Origin: Bacillota bacterium
GTDB taxonomy: Bacteria > Bacillota > Clostridia > Oscillospirales > Acutalibacteraceae
Direction of reading: 5' to 3'
DNA length: 7,059 bases
Assembly (NCBI GenBank): GCA_023420245.1
Contig: JAEZWL010000197.1
Location: 1-7,059, forward strand
Part shown: positions 1-5,712 of the stretch, piece by piece
How positions within the stretch are numbered: position 1 is the stretch's first letter
Layout: every line of letters starts with the position of its first letter
Notes under the pieces: model-generated
What the model was told of the DNA's origin: nothing
The model's database searches: none
The model's input: only the letters and a program-made list of their open reading frames with translations
Made by a program: the position numbers and the translations under genes

Positions 1-1292
1 ATGAAGATGTGTTAGATACATGGTTCTCTTCTGGTTTATGGCCGTTTTCACCAATGGGCTGGCCAGATGTAAGTAGCGAAGAATACAAACGTTATTACCC
101 AACGAATACATTAGTAACAGGCTATGATATTATTTTCTTCTGGGTTTCGCGTATGATCTTTTCAGCAATTGAACATACCGGTGAGGTTCCGTTCAATACC
201 GTTCTGATTCACGGATTGATGCGTGATTCGCAGGGAAGAAAAATGAGTAAGTCCCTCGGCAACGGAATCGACCCGCTGGAAATCGTTGGTCAATACGGTG
301 CCGACGCACTCCGGTTTATGCTTGCAACGGGCAACAGCCCCGGAAATGATATGCGCTTCTCCAGTGAAAAGGTGGAAGCGAGCCGCAATTTTGCCAATAA
401 AATTTGGAACGCGTCCCGTTTTATCCTGATGAATACCGACGGGCACGACGTGAAAAACGAATTGCCCTCCAAGCTGGAGCTGGAGGATAAATGGATTGTG
501 GATTCCTTTAACCGTGTGGCAAAGGAAATCACTGAAAATCTGGAGCATTTCGAGCTCGGTATCGCGGTACAGAAGCTCTATGACTTCCTTTGGGACGAAT
601 TCTGCGACTGGTACATTGAAATCGCAAAAATCCGTCTTAACTCCGAAAACGAGGCGACCGCGCAGAGCGTCCGTCAGGTGCTTGTCTGGGTAATGTCCGG
701 CACCTTAAAGCTGCTGCATCCGTTTATGCCGTTTATCACCGAGGAAATCTGGCAGTCACTCCCCCACGAGGGCGAAGCCATTATGATTTCGAAGTGGCCG
801 GAATATGACGAAAAGCTCAGCTTCCCGCAGGCTTCTCTGGAAATGCGCCGGATTATGGATGCGATTCGCGCAATCCGCATTCGCCGTTCCGAGATGAATG
901 TACCGCCGTCGCGCAAAACGCATCTCTACGTTGCAACGTCCGCTCAGGAGACCTTCCGCGAGGGTTCCGCTATCATCGCAAAGCTGGCGTATGCCAGCGA
1001 TGTGGAAATCGGAAAAGAATACAGCATTGAAGGCGCGGTCACCATTGTTACCGCGGATGCCCGCGTTTCTATCCCGATGGATGAGCTGGTGGATAAGAAA
1101 ACGGAGTTGGAGCGCCTAACCAGGGAATTGGAGTCCGCAAAGAAGCAGTACGAAAATACGCAGGCGAAGCTGACCAATGAGACCTTTCTGTCAAAGGCTC
1201 CCGCGAATGTCGTAGAGGGCGTAAAGCAGAACGCCGCGAAGCTTGGTGAGCATATCGCGCTGATTGAGTCCAGTATTCAGTCTCTAAAATAA
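1..1292 (+). CDS. valS: Valyl-tRNA synthetase, C-terminal half (partial at left edge)
   Basis: Class I aminoacyl-tRNA synthetase that charges tRNA-Val with valine in the cytoplasm. The reading frame is open from base 3 and begins EDVLDTWFSSGLWPFS, a strongly conserved ValRS block, so the gene enters from outside the window; the GTG at position 9 is an internal valine codon, not a start. The signature KMSKS, which binds ATP in the activation step, is encoded at 240-254. It is followed by the rest of the Rossmann fold, the helical anticodon-binding domain (roughly 470-900, including HPFMPFITEEIWQSL), and a charged C-terminal coiled-coil tRNA-binding arm (about 1080-1289, rich in K, E and L). 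About 429 residues are visible of a family usually near 880. The frame is intact to TAA at 1290-1292. folC follows, a valS-folC order known from Bacillus and other Firmicutes. Identity is very secure. Confidence 0.97.
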   Translation, partial: EDVLDTWFSSGLWPFSPMGWPDVSSEEYKRYYPTNTLVTGYDIIFFWVSRMIFSAIEHTGEVPFNTVLIHGLMRDSQGRKMSKSLGNGIDPLEIVGQYGADALRFMLATGNSPGNDMRFSSEKVEASRNFANKIWNASRFILMNTDGHDVKNELPSKLELEDKWIVDSFNRVAKEITENLEHFELGIAVQKLYDFLWDEFCDWYIEIAKIRLNSENEATAQSVRQVLVWVMSGTLKLLHPFMPFITEEIWQSLPHEGEAIMISKWPEYDEKLSFPQASLEMRRIMDAIRAIRIRRSEMNVPPSRKTHLYVATSAQETFREGSAIIAKLAYASDVEIGKEYSIEGAVTIVTADARVSIPMDELVDKKTELERLTRELESAKKQYENTQAKLTNETFLSKAPANVVEGVKQNAAKLGEHIALIESSIQSLK

Positions 1293-1302
1293 TAGTACTA
1301 TG

Positions 1303-1327
1303 GGGCGGACGGTTTCGTTCGCCCTTT
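1303..1327 (+). terminator. Small hairpin between valS and folC, possible weak terminator
   Basis: Arms GGGCGGACG (1303-1311) and CGTTCGCCC (1316-1324) form a 9-bp stem with one G-T pair and a four-base loop, followed by only three T residues (1325-1327). It sits 10 bp after the valS stop. The short T run suggests partial termination or an RNA-stability element inside a valS-folC operon rather than a full stop. Seen directly as a structure; its function is inferred. Confidence 0.5.
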
Positions 1328-1353
1328 CAAATTCCAAAAAGAAGGGTATCGGA

Positions 1354-2643
1354 ATGACTTACGAAGAAGCACAAACGAAAATAACATCTTTGCTGCGTTT
1401 TGGCAGTAAGCCCGGTCTTGAGCGGATAGAAAAACTGCTCGGCCTTTTGGGCAATCCTCAGGACAAATTAAAATTTATCCATGTTGCCGGAACAAACGGA
1501 AAAGGTTCCACCTGCGCGCTAATTTCTTCCGTTCTGCGCAAATCCGGCTATCGGACCGGTCTGTTCATTTCGCCCTATGTTACGGATTTCTGTGAACGGA
1601 TGCAGATTAACGGAGAAATGATTTCGCAGGATGAGGTAGCGGAGCTCGTGGAAAAAATATTTCCGGTTGTCGAACAAATGGAGCAGAACGGGGATATCAT
1701 TACTGAATTTGAATTCATCATGGCTATCGCGATGCTTTGGTTCGTTCAGAACAAATGTGACATTGTCGTGCTGGAGGTCGGTCTCGGAGGACGCCTCGAC
1801 GCAACCAATGTAATCAAGACCCCTTTGGTCTCTGTCATTACAGCTATATCGCTTGACCATACGGAGATTCTTGGGGAAACTGTGGAGCAGATTGCGCGCG
1901 AAAAATGCGGCATCATCAAAGAAAACGGAATAACGGTCTGTTACCCGGAACAGCCGCCGCAGGCTTACGAAATTATCCGGGATACTGCCGCGCAGCGGAA
2001 AAACCGGTTTGTCCGCACGCACATGAATAGTGTGGAGGTTCTTTCCTCCAATATCACCGGAACCGGGTTGGATTACCGGGGACTTCTGGTGCAGCTGCCT
2101 TTTATCGGGGCGCATCAGATCAAAAACGCGGTTACCGCTCTGGCGGTAATTGAAGTGCTTCAGGGGCTGGGCTACCGCATTGCCGACCACAGCATTGAGG
2201 CTGGTTTTTGCTGTGCCAGCTTTCCGGCACGGTTGGAGGTGCTCTCCCGTTCGCCGCTTGTGGTGCTCGACGGCGCCCATAACCCGGAGGGAATCGTGGC
2301 GCTCGCGGACGCGGTGCAAAAATATTTCGGCGATAAAAGGATCATTGCAATTATGGGAATGCTGGCGGATAAAGATGTAACCGCCTCCATAAATGTTTTG
2401 GAGGGTCTTTTTTCCAAGGTGATTACGCTTGCGCCGAAGAACCCAAGGGCAATGAGTGCGGAAAAGCTGGCGGCCTTGTGGTGGAACCGCAGCACTGCGG
2501 CGGAGCCGGCGAAAAATATCGACGCAGCGCTGCAAAAAGCGTTGAATTCCGCCGGCGGGGATGGCGCGGTACTGATTTTCGGTTCCCTCTATCTTGCCGG
2601 GGAAATCCGGCCCCACGCCATTCAGCTGCTGCAGTCAAGATAA
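1354..2643 (+). CDS. folC: Folylpolyglutamate synthase / dihydrofolate synthase
   Basis: Mur-ligase-like ATP-dependent enzyme that adds glutamate to folates and, in bifunctional members, joins glutamate to dihydropteroate to make dihydrofolate; cytoplasmic. From the chosen start the protein is 429 residues, the usual family length. Visible motifs: P-loop HVAGTNGKGST (about 43-53), the ERMQING block (81-87), VLEVGLGGRLDATNV (139-153), SLDHTEILG (166-174), EKCGIIK (183-189), which holds the lysine region carbamylated in family structures, and LDGAHNPEG (305-313) at the start of the C-terminal domain. The frame is open upstream to an ATG at 1300, but ATG 1354 is preferred: it has GAAGGG at 1341-1346 seven bases upstream, the protein then begins MTYEEA as in homologues, and the earlier start would translate through the 1303-1324 hairpin. 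It follows valS by 61 bp and ends at a strong terminator. Whether it has both activities cannot be told from the sequence alone. Confidence 0.95.
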   Translation: MTYEEAQTKITSLLRFGSKPGLERIEKLLGLLGNPQDKLKFIHVAGTNGKGSTCALISSVLRKSGYRTGLFISPYVTDFCERMQINGEMISQDEVAELVEKIFPVVEQMEQNGDIITEFEFIMAIAMLWFVQNKCDIVVLEVGLGGRLDATNVIKTPLVSVITAISLDHTEILGETVEQIAREKCGIIKENGITVCYPEQPPQAYEIIRDTAAQRKNRFVRTHMNSVEVLSSNITGTGLDYRGLLVQLPFIGAHQIKNAVTALAVIEVLQGLGYRIADHSIEAGFCCASFPARLEVLSRSPLVVLDGAHNPEGIVALADAVQKYFGDKRIIAIMGMLADKDVTASINVLEGLFSKVITLAPKNPRAMSAEKLAALWWNRSTAAEPAKNIDAALQKALNSAGGDGAVLIFGSLYLAGEIRPHAIQLLQSR

Positions 2644-2685
2644 AAACTCTATCAGGGAAATTTGCATATTGCATAAATATAACAG

Positions 2686-2731
2686 AAGCCGCATCAGATG
2701 ACCGCTTACCGGTTATTTGATGCGGCTTTTT
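2686..2731 (+). terminator. Strong intrinsic terminator after folC
   Basis: AAGCCGCATCA (2686-2696) pairs with TGATGCGGCTT (2718-2728). The pairing continues inward with two G-T pairs (2697-2704 with 2710-2717) to a five-base loop, giving a stem of roughly 19 bp. A TTTTT run (2727-2731) follows the GC-rich base of the stem. It lies 43 bp after the folC stop and should end the valS-folC transcript. Confidence 0.93.
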
Positions 2732-2840
2732 GCCGCGCAAAATTTGCAGCTTAATCAGAGAAAACAAGTCCATCACCCGCAACGTCTGCGCGGCATAAGA
2801 TATCAGGACATAGATTTCCTGTTTTTATTGGAGGTATATT

Positions 2841-3740
2841 ATGAGAGGTATTGATGTCAGCAAACACAATAACAAGGGAAACCCGATTGACTGGGGCAGG
2901 GTGGACGCTTCCGGAATCGATTTTGCGCTCATTCGCGCGGGATACGGCAATGACATCACCCAGAAGGATCCGAAATTTGACGAAAATGTGCAGGGCGCGC
3001 TGGCGAATAAGCTTCATGTCGGGGCGTACTGGTTCAGCTATGCTGTTTCCATTGATGATGTTTTAAAGGAAGCGGAGGTATTCAAAAAAGTATTAACCCC
3101 GTACAAAGGCAGAATCGACTTTCCGGTCGCTTTCGATTATGAGTATGAATCCATTGCCTATGCGCAAAAGCAGGGAATTAACCCGTCGAACCTACTAATT
3201 GACAGCATGGCCCGCGCATTTATGGAAGGCATGAAGGCTGACGGCTGGTTCGTCAATATCTATACCAATATTGATTTTATCAAAACAGGACGCTTTACTG
3301 CGGATACCATCACGAAATATGATCTATGGCTTGCGGATTACAGCGGAGCCCCGGATTATCCATGCGGAATTCAGCAAACCGGAAGCACCGGAACGGTTCC
3401 GGGTATTGAAGGCAATGTGGATATGGACTCCGCCTACAAGGATTACCCAACAATCATTCGCGCCGGCGGATACAACGGCTTTGCAAAACCGCAGGCTGTT
3501 GATTTCAAAAGCGATACCACCACCGATATCTCTCTTGCGCTTGGGCAGTTTTATCAGCTCAAGGTAACTTCCGATAACGCCCCTGCGGTAACGGTTGGCA
3601 CAGAGGGCGTCGCGGTCGCGCTTCCTCGTTACCGGGAGGGAAAGGACAGCTATTTCTATTTCGTCGGAATCGGCAAGGCGGGCACCTCTGCCGGCGTGTA
3701 TGTTAACGGCGTGAAGCAGTTTGTCATTTATGCTGTGTAA
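2841..3740 (+). CDS. GH25 family muramidase (lysozyme-like), no signal peptide, extra C-terminal domain
   Basis: Predicted N-acetylmuramidase that cleaves the MurNAc-GlcNAc bond of peptidoglycan. The GH25 barrel covers about residues 1-205. Seen: N-terminal GIDVSKHN with Asp5, the family's first active-site acid; AFDYEYE (97-103) with the Asp99-x-Glu101 pair, Glu101 being the likely proton donor; LWLADYS (162-168); and the closing IEGNVDMD (189-196) with the usual late Asp. All key acids are present. Residues about 218-299 form a separate, apparently beta-rich domain ending YVNGVKQFVIYAV that I cannot assign. The protein starts directly with the catalytic fold and has no signal peptide or membrane segment, as in phage endolysins, which need a holin or lysis for export. 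Start ATG 2841 has GGAGG at 2830-2834, six bases upstream. The gene stands alone between terminators with no phage genes in view, so a cell-wall, spore-related or phage-derived role stays open. Confidence 0.9.
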   Translation: MRGIDVSKHNNKGNPIDWGRVDASGIDFALIRAGYGNDITQKDPKFDENVQGALANKLHVGAYWFSYAVSIDDVLKEAEVFKKVLTPYKGRIDFPVAFDYEYESIAYAQKQGINPSNLLIDSMARAFMEGMKADGWFVNIYTNIDFIKTGRFTADTITKYDLWLADYSGAPDYPCGIQQTGSTGTVPGIEGNVDMDSAYKDYPTIIRAGGYNGFAKPQAVDFKSDTTTDISLALGQFYQLKVTSDNAPAVTVGTEGVAVALPRYREGKDSYFYFVGIGKAGTSAGVYVNGVKQFVIYAV

Positions 3741-3743
3741 TGG

Positions 3744-3792
3744 CGGCGATACTATGAAATTGACTATCAATTAAAAGAATATCGCCGCTTTA
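3744..3792 (+). terminator. Hairpin just after the muramidase gene, terminator-like
   Basis: GCGGCGATA (3744-3752) pairs perfectly with TATCGCCGC (3781-3789). The 28-base loop contains its own 6-bp hairpin (AATTGA 3759-3764 with TCAATT 3768-3773). TTTAT follows. It starts three bases past the stop codon. The short T run makes it a moderate terminator at best. Its 3' arm is shared with the next hairpin. Confidence 0.65.
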
Positions 3793-3822
3793 TCATTCAT
3801 TTCAAAAGCGGCGACATTTTTC
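3783..3822 (+). terminator. Second, overlapping terminator hairpin after the muramidase gene
   Basis: TCGCCGCTTT (3783-3792) pairs perfectly with AAAGCGGCGA (3806-3815), a 10-bp stem with a 13-base loop, followed by CATTTTTC. It uses the same bases as the 3' arm of the 3744-3789 hairpin, so only one of the two can form at once. This one has the better T run (3818-3822). Confidence 0.75.
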
Positions 3823-3889
3823 ATGATAATTTTTATATTTAAATTGGTAAAATAGATTATATCAGTTCAGGCGGACAAGCTGCTGCGGA

Positions 3890-3910
3890 AATTTCCTGAA
3901 ACAGGAAATT
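3890..3910. repeat. Perfect 9-bp inverted repeat overlapping the spoIIA -35
   Basis: AATTTCCTG (3890-3898), spacer AAA, CAGGAAATT (3902-3910). The right arm contains the AGGAAAT of the proposed sigma-H -35. It could be an operator for a dimeric regulator, or a small hairpin ending transcription from upstream (ATTTTAG follows). No protein can be named from the sequence. Confidence 0.75.
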
Positions 3911-3929
3911 ATTTTAGTTGGATGTATAA
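3901..3929 (+). promoter_or_regulatory. Probable sigma-H-type promoter of the spoIIA operon
   Basis: ACAGGAAAT (3901-3909) fits the sigma-H -35 consensus RnAGGAwww. After an 11-base gap, GATGTATAA (3921-3929) fits the -10 consensus RnnGAATww with a single mismatch (GTAT for GAAT). The B. subtilis spoIIA operon is known to be transcribed by sigma-H with Spo0A~P, and this site lies 54 bp before spoIIAA. I found no good Spo0A box (TGTCGAA or its reverse) between 3740 and 3980. Confidence 0.65.
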
Positions 3930-3982
3930 AAAGATGTTAGAAAGCCAATACTACTTAGATTACATAATTTGGAGGGTGAGAC

Positions 3983-4318
3983 ATGAGTGTCAGACTTATT
4001 TTAAAGGGTGCGGAACTGACAGCGGTCTTAAGCGGCGAAATTGATCACCACTCAGCCCGAGAAATTCGGGAGGCAATCGACGAGGCCGCTTCAAAAGTAA
4101 AGCCAAAGCAGTTATCGCTTGATTTTTCAGCGGTACAGTTTATGGACAGCTCCGGGGTGGGGCTGATTATGGGGCGATGTAAGCTGGTACAGCTTTGGGG
4201 AGGCAGGGTTAAGATCGTCAATATGACTCCAAAAATCGAAAAACTTGTATCTCTCGCCGGGTTAAACCAGCTTTGCACAGTTGTTAAGGGGGTAATAGAC
4301 AGTGAAGCCGTTGAATGA
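3983..4318 (+). CDS. spoIIAA: Anti-sigma F factor antagonist SpoIIAA
   Basis: STAS-domain protein that releases SigF from SpoIIAB in the forespore. The 111-residue length is close to the usual ~115. The diagnostic motif MDSSGVGLIMGR (54-65) holds the serine phosphorylated by SpoIIAB; Ser56 corresponds to Ser58 of B. subtilis by motif. Also typical are SGEIDHHSA (17-25) and the C-terminal IVNMTPKIEKLVSLAGL stretch. Unphosphorylated protein binds SpoIIAB; the phosphorylated form does not, and is reactivated by the phosphatase SpoIIE, which is not in this window. Start ATG 3983 has GGAGGG at 3971-3976. First gene of the operon, overlapping spoIIAB by 17 bases. The downstream spoIIAB and sigF make the assignment near certain over other STAS antagonists such as RsbV. 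Confidence 0.96.
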   Translation: MSVRLILKGAELTAVLSGEIDHHSAREIREAIDEAASKVKPKQLSLDFSAVQFMDSSGVGLIMGRCKLVQLWGGRVKIVNMTPKIEKLVSLAGLNQLCTVVKGVIDSEAVE

Positions 4319-4763
4319 AATGACCGTATCTTTTTTAAGCTGTTCTTCCAATGAAGCCTTCGGCAGAGCTTCGGTGGCCGCGTTTGTCGCGCAGCTCGAC
4401 CCGACCATTGAGGAACTAAGCGACATCAAAACCGCGGTTTCGGAAGCGGTTACAAATTGTATTGTACACGCCTACCGCAATACAATCGGAATTGTATACA
4501 TAAACTGCAAGCTGTACGACACGGGGAAGATCCTGATTAAAATACGCGACAGAGGCTGTGGGATTGAAGATATTTCACAGGCGATGCAGCCGCTGTTTAG
4601 CACGGCGGGCGAGGAGCGTGCCGGTCTGGGTTTTGCGGTTATGGAGAGCTTCATGGATGACCTGAAGGTCTCCTCCAGGGTGGGACGGGGAACGAGTGTT
4701 ACGATGAGCAAAACCATTGAGCGCCGTCCGGTTACTACGACTAAAGGAAAAACGGCAGAGTAG
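4302..4763 (+). CDS. spoIIAB: Anti-sigma F factor / serine kinase SpoIIAB
   Basis: GHKL-fold kinase that binds and inhibits SigF and phosphorylates SpoIIAA with ATP, so the ATP/ADP ratio and the SpoIIAA state set SigF activity. The N box is EAVTN (48-52), with Glu48 as likely catalytic base; the G1 box is DRGCG (83-87); PLFST (97-101) is followed by the ATP-lid segment ERAGLGFAVM (105-114) and GRGTSV (128-133). Length is 153, slightly over the usual ~146, because of a polar tail after about residue 140. The GTG start at 4302 is supported by AAGGGGG at 4286-4292 nine bases upstream and by the beginning MKPLNEMTVSF, similar to the MKNEM start of B. subtilis SpoIIAB. Translation is probably coupled to spoIIAA through the 17-base overlap. 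sigF begins two bases after its stop. Confidence 0.96.
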   Translation: MKPLNEMTVSFLSCSSNEAFGRASVAAFVAQLDPTIEELSDIKTAVSEAVTNCIVHAYRNTIGIVYINCKLYDTGKILIKIRDRGCGIEDISQAMQPLFSTAGEERAGLGFAVMESFMDDLKVSSRVGRGTSVTMSKTIERRPVTTTKGKTAE

Positions 4764-4765
4764 CG

Positions 4766-5419
4766 ATGGATAGAAATCAAGTAATCAGTGACAATATCGG
4801 ATTGGTTCATGCATGTGCCAGACGGTTCAAGGGCCGCGGTATGGAATATGATGATTTGTTTCAAGCCGGATGCCTCGGTCTTGTAAAGGCGGTTGATCAC
4901 TTTGATTACGGCCGCGGCGTTCAGTTTTCCACCTATGCCGTGCCGGTAATTCTCGGTGAAATCAAGCGTCTTTTCCGGGACGGCGGAGCAGTTAAGGTGG
5001 GAAGAAGCTTAAAGGAGCTCGCGATGCGCGCCGCACGCGAGTCTGCTCAGTTTGCGGAAAAAGAGGGCAGGAACCCGTCGATCGGCGAACTGGCCGAGAT
5101 CCTACAGGTTGAGCCCGAAGAAGCAGCGCAGGCGCTCGGTGCCTCGCAGCTTCCGATCTCGCTGACCGCCTCGCAGGAGGACGGGGGAGGTCAGATTGAT
5201 GTCAGCGTAGAGCCGGCCGATGACAAAATTGCGGAGCTGCTTTCCTTGAAACAGGTCATGACGGAGCTGGAGCCGAAGGATCGGAGTATTATTTTCTTTC
5301 GCTATTTCAAAAGCCGGACCCAAACACAGACCGCAATGGCGCTTGGCATGACGCAGGTTCAGGTTTCCCGCCGTGAAAAAGTAATATTAAGGCAGCTTAG
5401 GGCGAAGCTGTCGGGATAA
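4766..5419 (+). CDS. sigF: Forespore-specific RNA polymerase sigma factor SigF (short N-terminus)
   Basis: First compartment-specific sporulation sigma factor, held inactive by SpoIIAB and active in the forespore. Region 2 covers about residues 8-72, with YDDLFQAGCLGLVKAVDHFD (28-47) for core binding and FSTYAVPVILGEIKRLFRD (54-72) for -10 recognition. Region 3 follows (about 80-125, with GRNPSIGELAEIL). Region 4 is at about 160-217, its helix-turn-helix within TQTAMALGMTQVQVSRREK (187-205). The order with spoIIAA and spoIIAB fixes the identity. The protein is 217 residues where B. subtilis SigF has about 255. The missing part is N-terminal: it begins at the segment aligning with about residue 32 of the B. 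subtilis protein, so most of region 1.2 is absent. An in-frame stop at 4742-4744 with no usable earlier start rules out an extension. No strong ribosome binding site is seen before ATG 4766, so coupling to spoIIAB is likely. Confidence 0.95.
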   Translation: MDRNQVISDNIGLVHACARRFKGRGMEYDDLFQAGCLGLVKAVDHFDYGRGVQFSTYAVPVILGEIKRLFRDGGAVKVGRSLKELAMRAARESAQFAEKEGRNPSIGELAEILQVEPEEAAQALGASQLPISLTASQEDGGGQIDVSVEPADDKIAELLSLKQVMTELEPKDRSIIFFRYFKSRTQTQTAMALGMTQVQVSRREKVILRQLRAKLSG

Positions 5420-5467
5420 ATATCTTCGCAAATACAAGGATGCTTTTCAAGACTAAAAACGGACAGT

Positions 5468-5510
5468 AAAAACACCCCCAATCGTAGGATAATAAAGCTA
5501 CGATTGGGGG
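5468..5510 (-). terminator. Intrinsic terminator for the metA transcript
   Basis: CCCCCAATCGTAG (5475-5487) and CTACGATTGGGGG (5498-5510) make a perfect 13-bp stem with a 10-base loop. Read on the minus strand it is followed by TGTTTTTA, a proper T run. On the plus strand it is followed by CATTATC, so it should act mainly on minus-strand transcription. It lies about 200 bp beyond the metA stop codon, nearer to sigF than to metA. Confidence 0.85.
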
Positions 5511-5565
5511 CATTATCATGTCAGGGAGAAAAGGAATGAAGCAATTTGGTAAACATATAGTCGAT

Positions 5566-5600
5566 TGCTATATTATTGCAAAATGAATTTGCAATAGCAC
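5566..5600. repeat. AT-rich inverted repeat in the sigF-metA gap
   Basis: TATTGCAAA (5574-5582) pairs with TTTGCAATA (5588-5596) across a five-base loop. Allowing a small bulge, TGCT upstream (5566-5569) can also pair with AGCA (5596-5599). No T run follows on either strand, so it is not a terminator. Function unknown. Confidence 0.5.
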
Positions 5601-5625
5601 AACACAACAGCTTTAATAACAAGAG

Positions 5626-5671
5626 AATGCGCCTTAAAACGGTTTTTCAAGCCCGTTTAAGACGCATTTTT
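5626..5671 (+). terminator. Intrinsic terminator for the spoIIA-sigF transcript
   Basis: AATGCG-C-CTTAAA-A-CGG (5626-5642) pairs with CCGTTTAAG-A-CGCATT (5653-5668), with one mismatch and one bulged A, and TTTTTC follows on the plus strand. On the minus strand the following bases (CTCTTGTTATT) are only moderately T-rich, so it may be weakly bidirectional. It lies about 205 bp after sigF, beyond the minus-strand metA terminator. Confidence 0.85.
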
Positions 5672-5712
5672 CGTGCGTTATTTTAGGGAAGTGCCTTTGC
5701 AGCAGCTCTTTT

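Larger units (their letters stand above)
5420..5712. other. Convergent intergenic region between sigF and metA
   Basis: This 293-bp non-coding stretch holds a minus-strand terminator (5468-5510), a weak AT-rich hairpin (5566-5600) and a plus-strand terminator (5626-5671), listed separately. I see no convincing gene or RNA motif. The only short plus-strand frame (5518-5586, 22 codons) lacks supporting features. Confidence 0.7.

Noticed and set aside
1519..2616. Long minus-strand open frame (365 codons) opposite folC
   Set aside because: It lies wholly within a well-supported folC, the translation shows no recognisable domain, and no ribosome binding site is evident. It is a by-product of the codon usage of the real gene.
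3873..3879. Possible Spo0A box upstream of spoIIAA (CTTGTCC on the minus strand)
   Set aside because: It matches only the TTGTC core and lacks the following GAA/RAA, so it is too weak to claim.
3741..3982. A hidden small gene or riboswitch between the muramidase gene and spoIIAA
   Set aside because: I found no frame with a ribosome site and no recognisable riboswitch core; the region is explained by hairpins and the spoIIA promoter.
5475..5510. The 13-bp hairpin as the terminator of sigF on the plus strand
   Set aside because: It is followed by CATTATCATG on the plus strand with no T run; the T run is on the minus-strand side, so it is assigned to metA.
5518..5586. 22-codon plus-strand frame after the minus-strand metA terminator
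   Set aside because: It begins inside a convergent 3' region, has no promoter, and its only ribosome-site-like bases lie inside the frame. Too short to support as a gene.
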